NCBI GenBank assembly: GCA_905236365.1
Contig: CAJOPP010000533.1
Span: 1 to 5,020 of the forward strand
From: an uncultured Lachnospiraceae bacterium
GTDB taxonomy: Bacteria > Bacillota > Clostridia > Lachnospirales > Lachnospiraceae
Direction of reading: 5' to 3'
DNA length: 5,020 nucleotides
Shown here: in pieces, positions 1 through 4,487 of the stretch
How the letters are laid out: each line of letters opens with the position of its first letter
Position numbering within the stretch: position 1 is the stretch's first letter
Position numbers and translations under genes: made by a program
The notes under the pieces: model-generated
What the model was told of the DNA's origin: nothing
Database searches by the model: none
What the model saw: only the letters and a program-made list of their open reading frames with translations

Positions 1-1
1 C

Positions 2-187
2 GATTCTTATATCGGATTTACTGCATCCATTCTGCTTAGCTGCACCGAGACCTTATTTTATACCATTTCTGTTTACTGTATGAGTATAGATGTCAAAAAA
101 ACAAGATGGATCATACCGGCCGGTATTGTCATTACTGTAATTTCGCTTTTTGTCAGTGCAGCAATTGCAAGATTCTACCTGCGTTAA
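2..187 (+). CDS. spmB: Spore maturation protein B, C-terminal fragment
   Basis: Only the last 61 residues and the stop codon are in the window; the start lies upstream. The fragment begins DSYIGFTASILLSCTETLFY. This matches the conserved C-terminal region of SpmB, where an acidic/Ser-rich entry is followed by a TET-FYTISVY motif and then KKTR. The tail (about residues 39-59 of the fragment) is one hydrophobic membrane segment ending in RFYLR. SpmB is an integral membrane protein of the nucleoside-recognition (Gate) domain family. In Bacillus it acts with SpmA in spore core dehydration and heat resistance. spmA would be expected just upstream, outside the window. No hairpin with a T-run follows the stop, so its terminator is not evident. 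Family recognised from motifs; no database search was possible. Confidence 0.82.
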   Translation, partial: DSYIGFTASILLSCTETLFYTISVYCMSIDVKKTRWIIPAGIVITVISLFVSAAIARFYLR

Positions 188-441
188 CATCAAAGCGTAT
201 GAACCACCTATTGTCTAAATCCAATGAGCTTCCTGCTTCATCAATCTCCTCAAATAATCGATCACCTATGTTTCACTTCGCTGAGGAGAGCATTACCTTC
301 CGGTTATAGTGATTAACATTTATGCATAGAACATAAAACCCTCTTCTCTCATGCATAGAATTTAGCATCTTTTTGCCCTTTTATGTCCTCTGACAAGGGA
401 TATAGTACTTGAGACGCATTACCTTTGTAAAATAGCCGCTC
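188..441. other. Spacer without a recognised gene between spmB and the XRE regulator
   Basis: No frame here looks like a real gene: the + frame that runs on from inside spmB to 309 lacks a ribosome binding site and family character. On the - strand, roughly 188-275 reads as an acidic stretch GDRLFEEIDEAGSSLDLDN followed by RWF. It is preceded by an in-frame stop near 276 and closed by a stop inside the spmB end. It could be the relic of a decayed gene, but I cannot name a parent. From about 310 the sequence becomes AT-rich with regulatory character (see the repeats and promoter). Confidence 0.4.
322..360. repeat. 10-bp direct repeat ATGCATAGAA, two copies 29 bp apart
   Basis: ATGCATAGAA occurs at 322-331 and again at 351-360, with a pyrimidine-rich spacer (CCCTCTTCTCTC) before the second copy. 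Each copy contains the palindrome ATGCAT. The pair lies about 80-120 bp upstream of the likely promoter of the XRE gene, so it could be a regulator site. No function can be shown. Confidence 0.5.
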
Positions 442-463
442 TGATATAATAAAATAGCTATTT
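429..463 (+). promoter_or_regulatory. Candidate operator: AAAATAGC direct repeats spaced by 22 bp, with a 12-bp palindrome
   Basis: AAAATAGC is at 429-436 and 451-458, exactly 22 bp (about two helical turns) apart, so both copies lie on the same DNA face. They bracket the -10 element at 445-450. The second copy is part of the perfect palindrome AAATAGCTATTT (452-463), which covers the expected transcription start. This geometry suits a repressor site. The XRE protein encoded just downstream is the obvious candidate to bind it (autoregulation), but this is inference. Confidence 0.4.
442..450 (+). promoter_or_regulatory. Extended -10 promoter (TGATATAAT) for the XRE gene
   Basis: TATAAT at 445-450 matches the sigma-A -10 consensus fully and is preceded by TG at 442-443, the extended -10 motif. 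No good -35 is present at 16-18 bp (CCTTTG at best), which is tolerable for an extended -10 promoter. Transcription would start near 457 and leave a leader of about 130 bases before the XRE start codon. Confidence 0.5.
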
Positions 464-508
464 ATTAGTTCGATATTAATTGCCTGACCCGATTTCCTGT
501 TGAGAAAT

Positions 509-560
509 ATTTGCCGGAAATCCTGAAAAAAGAGGCAAATTTTAACGTAGTATCGACTAC
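509..560 (+). repeat. Two inverted repeats in the leader of the XRE gene
   Basis: ATTTGCC (509-515) pairs with GGCAAAT (534-540) across an 18-base loop and is followed by TTT. GTAGT (547-551) pairs with ACTAC (556-560) across ATCG. Both lie in the likely 5' leader, the second about 16 bp before the ribosome binding site. They may be RNA hairpins that modulate expression or half-sites for a DNA-binding protein. They are short, so chance cannot be excluded. Confidence 0.35.
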
Positions 561-575
561 ATACTATTTTTACAC

Positions 576-581
576 AGGAGG
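576..581 (+). promoter_or_regulatory. Ribosome binding site AGGAGG fixing the XRE start
   Basis: A perfect AGGAGG ends 7 bases before the ATG at 589. It decides the start: the same frame stays open upstream to a TTG at 511, but that start has no ribosome binding site and would add 26 residues lacking the family's character. Confidence 0.85.
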
Positions 582-588
582 ATTTTAT

Positions 589-924
589 ATGGATTATGTT
601 GCATTGGGAAAGAGAATCCGCGAAATACGAGTTCAAAACCATTATACTCAGTCACAGGTAGCGGAACAACTTTATTTTACCCCAAAACATTTAGGTAATA
701 TTGAACGAGGTAATGCACATCCCAGTCTGGAATGTCTTGTCTGCATTGCCAATACTTTGCATGTTTCTATGGATTATCTACTGCAAGACAGCCTTGCTTC
801 CGGCAAATCTGATATTTCTTATGAAATCTATACTATCCTCAGCCAATTTGCAGATCAACAGCAATTATCTATTCAAAATTTACAAAAAAAATTAGGCTTT
901 TATTTTAATTTTTCCTCTTTTTAG
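589..924 (+). CDS. XRE/Cro-family helix-turn-helix transcriptional regulator
   Basis: This 111-residue soluble protein is a small DNA-binding regulator. Residues 6-61 form a classic five-helix XRE domain: LGKRIREIR (helix 1), TQSQVAEQL (helix 2), then the recognition helix TPKHLGNIERG (31-41), followed by PSLECLVCIANTLHVSMDYLL. The remaining 45 residues are a short polar tail with an amphipathic stretch (about 80-102), perhaps for dimerisation. The N-terminal domain is nearly canonical; the tail resembles that of many single-domain regulators in Lachnospiraceae. The start is set by the AGGAGG at 576-581. The gene stands alone with its own extended -10 promoter flanked by repeats, consistent with autoregulation. 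Its target is unknown. The nearest co-oriented gene is the GtrA-like membrane protein 142 bp downstream, which is a possible but unproven target. Confidence 0.85.
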   Translation: MDYVALGKRIREIRVQNHYTQSQVAEQLYFTPKHLGNIERGNAHPSLECLVCIANTLHVSMDYLLQDSLASGKSDISYEIYTILSQFADQQQLSIQNLQKKLGFYFNFSSF

Positions 925-955
925 GTATAGTATTTTTATATTAACAGTGCTATAC
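925..955 (+). repeat. Inverted repeat just after the XRE stop codon
   Basis: GTATAGTA (925-932) pairs with TGCTATAC (948-955) over eight positions with one G-T wobble, around a 15-base AT-rich loop. It begins at the base after the TAG stop. No T-run follows the right arm, so it is not a canonical intrinsic terminator. It may be a weak 3' stem or a regulator site upstream of the GtrA-like gene. Confidence 0.4.
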
Positions 956-1066
956 TAGTCCTTACATTAAAAATATTATTCGTTACTCTTCCGTGTCGGA
1001 CGGTAATACCTGATTCCGTTCTCTCACTGAAAAGTAACTATTATACATTGGAATAGAGGTTTTATT

Positions 1067-1516
1067 ATGGAAGCGTGTAAACATTTTTTCTATAAACACA
1101 AGCCACTTATTATGTACACAGTTGCAGGTGCACTTTCCACCTTAGTGAATTGGGTCACATATGCCTGTTGCACCAATATACTTCCGATTCCATCATCGAA
1201 GATACTGATTACGACCAGCAATATTATTGCCTGGTTCATTACTCTGATTTTTGCTTATGCATTTTATAAGAATTGGGTATTTGAGAGTAAGACCGACTCT
1301 CTGCATGATCTGATGAGGGAACTGTTAAGTTTTACCGGTGCACGTATGGTTACCGGAGTGATTGAAGTGTTTGGTGTTCCTTTTCTTGTCGCTCTTGGAA
1401 TGAATCATACCATCATGGGTGTGCAGGGATTTGCTGCAAAGATTTGCGTAACTTTGATTGTTACAATACTGAATTATGTATTCAGCAAAATGTTCGTATT
1501 TAAAAAACATGCATAA
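1067..1516 (+). CDS. GtrA-family four-helix membrane protein
   Basis: This 149-residue integral membrane protein has about four hydrophobic segments: near 14-35, 46-66, 88-110 and 116-140. Two family signatures are visible: AYAFYKNWVFES after helix 2 (64-73) and NYVFSKMFVFKK at the C-terminus (136-147). Both have the aromatic-basic-VF pattern typical of GtrA-like proteins (PF04138). Members are implicated in moving polyprenyl-phosphate-linked sugars across the membrane for O-antigen, teichoic acid or other envelope glycan modification. The length is normal for the family. The ATG at 1067 is preceded by AGAGG (1055-1059) at 7 bases. No strong promoter is visible; TATTAT at 1039-1044 is a weak -10 candidate without a clear -35. 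No glycosyltransferase neighbour is present, so its substrate cannot be inferred. Transcription probably ends at the hairpin and T-run finishing at 1684. Confidence 0.85.
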   Translation: MEACKHFFYKHKPLIMYTVAGALSTLVNWVTYACCTNILPIPSSKILITTSNIIAWFITLIFAYAFYKNWVFESKTDSLHDLMRELLSFTGARMVTGVIEVFGVPFLVALGMNHTIMGVQGFAAKICVTLIVTILNYVFSKMFVFKKHA

Positions 1517-1540
1517 TAATCTTTCAAAAGAATCGTTTTT

Positions 1541-1660
1541 CGTAACTGTTCAGGTAGCATCTCGCATTAACTGTGAGATGCGTACGAAACTGTATATTTT
1601 ACTACACGACAGGCATACTGGAATGTACGTCGGCACCATGCCTGTTGCGTATCTGTTCAG
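1541..1660 (+). repeat. 13-bp imperfect direct repeat CGTA(A/T)CTGTTCAG bracketing hairpins I and II
   Basis: CGTAACTGTTCAG (1541-1553) and CGTATCTGTTCAG (1648-1660) differ at one base and lie 107 bp apart. The second copy is the left arm of hairpin III. A related sequence, TGTAACGGTTCAG (11 of 13), occurs at 2658-2670 in the other structured spacer. The repeats may reflect how the element duplicated or was assembled, or may allow alternative pairing. Confidence 0.5.
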
Positions 1661-1684
1661 CTCTATTGAATAGATACCGTTTTT
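1649..1684 (+). terminator. Intrinsic terminator for the gtrA-like gene
   Basis: GTATCTGTTCA (1649-1659) pairs with TGAATAGATAC (1667-1677) as an 11-bp stem with one G-U and a loop of about seven bases. After CG comes TTTTT (1680-1684). The stem is AT-rich, so termination may be moderate. In the opposite direction no T-run follows the stem, so it should act only on + strand transcripts and not on rsmI. Confidence 0.6.
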
Positions 1685-1698
1685 CAGACAAATTTCCA

Positions 1699-2544
1699 TC
1701 ACTCTTCCTCCAACAAAGCCTGATAAATATCACGTTTTCCTACTCCCCGGTCCTTTGCTGCCTTCTTCATTGCCTCTTTTTTTTCCATCCCCTGGGCGAT
1801 ATAATATTCCACATGATCTTTGATACTCATGGTTAAGAATTCCTGCATGGCTTCTTCCTTTAATGTATTACGGTCAGCCCCCTCTATCACCAGCACGAAC
1901 TCTCCTCTTGGATCTTCCTTCTCATAAAAACGGACTGCTTCTGACAAGGTTGTTCGAAAATTAGTCTCGTGCTTCTTCGTGAGTTCCCTACACAGAGATA
2001 TCTTCCGGTCACCTAACGTTTCATAGAGTTCCTTTAAGGTCTTTTTGAGCTTATGTGGTGCTTCATACAGAATAATGGTTCGAGTCTCCGTCTTAAGCTC
2101 CTCTAATATTTCTGTTCTTTCCTTCTTATCATAAGGCAAAAAAGCCTCAAAACAGAATCGCCTTGTCTCCCTTCCTGATATGGTAAGTGCCGTCACAAAT
2201 GCAGACGGTCCCGGAAGTGAAGTCACCTCAATGCCCGCTTCATGACACTGCTTCACCAGTTCTTCTCCCGGATCAGAGATTGCGGGAGTCCCAGCATCAG
2301 TAATCAACGCAATATTGGTTCCCGCTGCCATTTTTTCCACCAGAACCTTTGCCTTGTCATATTTATTATATTCATGGTAACTTGTCATAGGCGTCTTAAT
2401 CTCAAAATGATTCAGTATTTTAATGCTGTTGCGGGTATCCTCTGCCGCGATCAGATCCACTTCGTTCAGTATTCGAAGGGTCCGCAGTGTAATATCTTCC
2501 AAATTTCCAATGGGTGTTGCACATATGTATAACATTCCTGCCAT
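1699..2544 (-). CDS. rsmI: 16S rRNA (cytidine(1402)-2'-O)-methyltransferase
   Basis: RsmI uses S-adenosylmethionine to 2'-O-methylate C1402 in the decoding centre of 16S rRNA; RsmH adds the N4 methyl at the same base. The 281-residue length is normal. Visible motifs of the tetrapyrrole-methylase fold are CATPIGNLEDITLRTL (8-23), AAEDTR (33-38), the glycine-rich GTPAISDPG (85-93), LPGPSA (110-115), FEAFLP (132-137), the ILYEAPH segment (158-164) and CRELTKKHE (185-193). The C-terminal 40 residues form the basic helical extension common in this family (GMEKKEAMKKAAKDRGVGKR). The start at 2544 is preferred over Met4 because TAGGAG (complement at 2551-2556) lies 6 bases upstream. It is the last gene of the holB-ricT-trmN6 cluster, but a 216-bp structured spacer with a likely promoter separates it from trmN6. 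It converges with the gtrA-like gene, and no T-run terminator for it is evident. Confidence 0.95.
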   Translation of the reverse strand: MAGMLYICATPIGNLEDITLRTLRILNEVDLIAAEDTRNSIKILNHFEIKTPMTSYHEYNKYDKAKVLVEKMAAGTNIALITDAGTPAISDPGEELVKQCHEAGIEVTSLPGPSAFVTALTISGRETRRFCFEAFLPYDKKERTEILEELKTETRTIILYEAPHKLKKTLKELYETLGDRKISLCRELTKKHETNFRTTLSEAVRFYEKEDPRGEFVLVIEGADRNTLKEEAMQEFLTMSIKDHVEYYIAQGMEKKEAMKKAAKDRGVGKRDIYQALLEEE

Positions 2545-2589
2545 ATTATTCTCCTAATTATTCAGAATCTGCATGTTAATTTCCATTGA

Positions 2590-2618
2590 TTTTTATGGTA
2601 TCGCATCATTCTTGTCAA
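2590..2618 (-). promoter_or_regulatory. Likely sigma-A promoter of rsmI
   Basis: On the - strand TTGACA (2618-2613), a perfect -35, is followed after exactly 17 bases by TAAAAA (2595-2590), a four-of-six -10. The start site would be near 2583 with a leader of about 38 bases to the rsmI start. The first two bases of the -35 belong to the right arm of the perfect hairpin at 2617-2636, so the structured element and the promoter are physically fused. rsmI may thus be transcribed independently of its upstream operon. Confidence 0.5.
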
Positions 2619-2636
2619 GACTCGCTTGCGAGTCTT
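2617..2636. repeat. Perfect 9-bp hairpin AAGACTCGC / GCGAGTCTT
   Basis: AAGACTCGC (2617-2625) and GCGAGTCTT (2628-2636) are exact inverse complements separated by two bases (effectively a CTTG or CAAG tetraloop). It is the most stable-looking stem in the window. Neither side has a T-run, so it is not a standard terminator. It marks the downstream end of the trmN6-rsmI spacer element when read on the - strand. Confidence 0.7.
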
Positions 2637-2760
2637 ACGTGCCGGATTTGAGTCGGCTGTAACGGTTCAGTCTTTGGTTTCACTGTTACGCATCGGACAC
2701 AGCTTCACATTCCAATGTGCCCGATACTGGTACAATTTACGTTGTAGGCATACCGCCAGC
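2617..2760 (-). ncRNA. Candidate structured RNA element (copy 2) between trmN6 and rsmI
   Basis: Read on the - strand, this starts directly after the trmN6 stop. Hairpin I uses CTGG/CCAG (2759-2756 with 2730-2727) plus TACAA/TTGTA (2746-2742 with 2735-2731), with a nine-base bulge on one side. Hairpin II pairs 2725-2716 with 2701-2692 (ten pairs, one G-U) around a 14-base loop holding TGGAATGT (2714-2707). Hairpin III pairs GTAAC (2689-2685) with GTTAC (2663-2659), with CAGT/ACTG possible inside. A GCCG/CGGC stem (2657-2641) and the perfect 9-bp hairpin (2636-2617) follow. The order of blocks and hairpins I-III mirrors the + sense element after the gtrA-like gene, with different stem sequences. 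The hairpin II wobble is G-U only in the - sense and A-C in the + sense. No T-run follows, so transcripts probably continue into rsmI. Confidence 0.42.
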
Positions 2761-3492
2761 TTATCGTTTTCCATAAATCTTATAGATTTCATCACTATAC
2801 ACATTCTTTTCTTTATATATGATCAGCGGTGCTTCCACCGTTATCCGCTCTCTTCCGCCTTTCAATCCCTCAATCATCACCATTGTTGGTTCCTTATCCA
2901 CATAAGGATGCACCAATCTCATTCTTTTGGGTTCAAGATGATACTCCTTCATCACCTTGAAAATCTCTGCCAGCCGGAACGGCTTATGAATCATAAAAAA
3001 ACTGCCATTCTCCGGCAATACATAACTTGCCGCCCGGATCACATCCTCAAGGCTCAGTGCCACTTCATGTCTTGCAATGGTTTTTGGCTCATAAAAATTC
3101 TGTAATCCATGATGCTCTGTCATATAAGGGGGATTTACTGTTACAACTTGAAAAGAAGCTGGGGAAAACAGCTTCTTTACATCTTTCACATCTCCACACA
3201 GGATTTCAACCTTATTCTCAAGTTCATTTAATTGAACGCTTCGGTTTGCCATATCTGCATAAGCTTCCTGCAGTTCTAACCCCATGAAATGGCTTCCTGC
3301 AGTCTTTGCAGCAAGAAGAATCGGAATCACGCCGCTTCCGGTACAAAGATCTAATACCTTCTGTCCTTTCTTCACTTTTGCAAAATCAGAAAGTAACACA
3401 GCATCGACACCAAAACAAAATCCTTTTGGCTTCTGAATCAACCGATACCCCTTACATTGCAGATCATCTATTCTCTCATCTTCAAGAATCAT
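2761..3492 (-). CDS. trmN6: tRNA1(Val) adenine(37)-N6-methyltransferase family protein (YabB type)
   Basis: This 243-residue class I SAM-dependent methyltransferase is of the TrmN6 group (YfiC in E. coli, YabB in Bacillus), which in E. coli methylates A37 of tRNA-Val. The N-terminus has the FCFGVDAVLLSDFA segment (25-38) typical of the group. SAM motif I is VLDLCTGSGVIPILLA (46-61), the acidic end of strand 2 is GLELQ (71-75), and the N6-adenine catalytic motif NPPY is at 120-123. The tail ITVEAPLIIYKEKN-YSDEIYKIYG is also group-typical. The length is normal. The start at 3492 has a modest upstream AGGGTG (complement 3498-3503) at 5 bases. It lies 92 bp after ricT in the same direction. The Bacillus order has a small GIY-YIG gene (yazA) between this gene and rsmI; here that place is taken by non-coding structured sequence. 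Function in this organism is inferred from the family. Confidence 0.88.
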   Translation of the reverse strand: MILEDERIDDLQCKGYRLIQKPKGFCFGVDAVLLSDFAKVKKGQKVLDLCTGSGVIPILLAAKTAGSHFMGLELQEAYADMANRSVQLNELENKVEILCGDVKDVKKLFSPASFQVVTVNPPYMTEHHGLQNFYEPKTIARHEVALSLEDVIRAASYVLPENGSFFMIHKPFRLAEIFKVMKEYHLEPKRMRLVHPYVDKEPTMVMIEGLKGGRERITVEAPLIIYKEKNVYSDEIYKIYGKR

Positions 3493-3584
3493 TTCTTCAC
3501 CCTATTCCAGTTGTTATTAAACTCCTGTTATACGCATTGACCTCACAGCAAAAAGCACAAGCATAAAATCGCAATGTTCTCCTG

Positions 3585-4487
3585 CTAATCAATCTTTGAC
3601 CCACTTTCCTTCTTCTCTAATGCCTCTAATGCTTTTAATTCTGCATCTACCTTCTCTGTATTCTTCCGTTTCTTTGGCTTGAACTTCAACTCATCTGCCA
3701 TGTATTCCCGAATCTCTTTCTCTCCATTTTCCAACTCAATAATGACCTTGACCTTTTGTCTGAGAACACTGACGCTATTGACCTCACCACGGAATCCATC
3801 CTTTGTCTTTACATGATCCCCTACATTTGGAAGCTTATCATTCAGATACTCATATGTCTCCTGCTCATTCTTGAGACAGCACATCAGTCTTCCGCAAACA
3901 CCGGAAATCTTCGTTGGATTGAGAGACAGATTCTGCTCCTTTGCCATCTTAATGGACACCGGAATAAAATCCGACAAATGCTTGTGACAGCAGAGTTCTC
4001 TCCCACAGATACCAATTCCACCCATAATCTTTGTCTCATCCCGGACACCAATCTGGCGAAGTTCGATTCTCGTTCGGAATACTGCCGCAAGATCTTTTAC
4101 CAGCTCACGAAAATCAATTCTTCCATCTGCAGTAAAATAAAATAACAATTTATTATTGTCAAATGTGTATTCCACATCAATCAACTTCATATCAAGACCA
4201 TGCTTTTCAATCTTTTCCAGACAGATTTTAAATGCATCCTTACATTTTTCTTTATTCTCTAAGTTTCTGGCATCATCTTCCTCAGTTGCCTTGCGGATGA
4301 TCGGCTTCAAAGCAGAGGTAATACTCCCCTCTTCAATCTCCCGCTTTCCTAGAACAACCTTGCCATATTCCACACCTCTTGCAGTCTCTACAATTACGGA
4401 ATTCCCTACCTCCAAATCCAAACCGGAAGGTGCAAAAAAGTAAATCTTTCCGTTTGGTCGGAAACGGACTCCTATCACTTCAACCAT
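3585..4487 (-). CDS. ricT: PSP1-domain protein RicT (YaaT), RNase Y specificity / phosphorelay factor
   Basis: This 300-residue protein has the PSP1 domain (PF04468) and the family's two cysteine motifs: CGRELCC (161-167) and CGRLMCC (198-204). In Bacillus the protein (RicT, YaaT) forms a complex with RicA (YmcA) and RicF (YlbF) that carries iron-sulfur clusters, directs RNase Y mRNA processing and promotes the Spo0F-Spo0A phosphorelay, competence and biofilm. All six motif cysteines are present here. The N-terminus (GVRFRPNGKIYFFAP, then VIVETARGVEYGKVV) is characteristic. The last 35 residues are highly charged, lysine/glutamate-rich and probably disordered. The ATG overlaps the holB stop by one base (TAATG) with AAAGGAG (complement 4496-4502) inside holB at 8 bases, so the two are translationally coupled. 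Its place after holB is the conserved Firmicutes arrangement. Confidence 0.93.
   Translation of the reverse strand: MVEVIGVRFRPNGKIYFFAPSGLDLEVGNSVIVETARGVEYGKVVLGKREIEEGSITSALKPIIRKATEEDDARNLENKEKCKDAFKICLEKIEKHGLDMKLIDVEYTFDNNKLLFYFTADGRIDFRELVKDLAAVFRTRIELRQIGVRDETKIMGGIGICGRELCCHKHLSDFIPVSIKMAKEQNLSLNPTKISGVCGRLMCCLKNEQETYEYLNDKLPNVGDHVKTKDGFRGEVNSVSVLRQKVKVIIELENGEKEIREYMADELKFKPKKRKNTEKVDAELKALEALEKKESGSKID

Larger units (their letters stand above)
1538..1684 (+). ncRNA. Candidate structured RNA element (copy 1) in the 3' UTR of the gtrA-like gene
   Basis: Three hairpins follow one another in the + sense. Hairpin I pairs 1557-1565 with 1573-1581 (nine pairs including one G-U) and can extend by GTA/TAC across a one-base bulge. 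Hairpin II pairs 1607-1616 with 1638-1647 (ten pairs, one G-U) around a 21-base loop carrying TGGAATGT (1619-1626). Hairpin III pairs 1649-1659 with 1667-1677 (eleven pairs, one G-U) and leads into TTTTT. Hairpins II and III are separated by a single base. The wobbles are G-U only if the + strand is transcribed; in the - sense they become C-A mismatches. The element shares ordered sequence blocks with the spacer at 2617-2760 read on the - strand. It could be a 3'-UTR element, a processed small RNA or a dispersed palindromic repeat. I do not recognise a named family. Confidence 0.45.

Noticed and set aside
349..642. 97-residue - strand frame overlapping the XRE leader
   Set aside because: It covers the promoter, the repeats and the start of a clear XRE gene on the other strand, has no ribosome binding site and no family features.
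925..955. Inverted repeat after the XRE stop as an intrinsic terminator
   Set aside because: No T-run follows the right arm; it is kept only as an inverted repeat.
1045..1054. ACATTGGAAT upstream of the gtrA-like gene, identical to ten bases of the trmN6-rsmI element
   Set aside because: There is no surrounding hairpin or other shared blocks, so a chance short match is more likely than a third copy.
956..1066. Possible riboswitch or attenuator in the gtrA-like leader (short CCGT/ACGG stem at 991-1003)
   Set aside because: The stem is four pairs only, there is no terminator-like alternative, and no known riboswitch core is recognisable.
2626..3105. 159-residue + strand frame over the spacer and trmN6
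   Set aside because: It is antisense to the conserved trmN6 gene and runs through hairpins; composition is that of a shadow frame.
3493..3584. Short - strand reading frames and a TGCGTATAACAG string in the ricT-trmN6 gap, resembling part of the structured element
   Set aside because: The possible peptides are 15-25 residues with poor starts, and the element's ordered blocks and paired stems are missing.
3756..4145. + strand frame, and - strand frame 3884-4090, within ricT
   Set aside because: Both lie inside ricT in other frames, with no start signals; ricT has all its family motifs intact.
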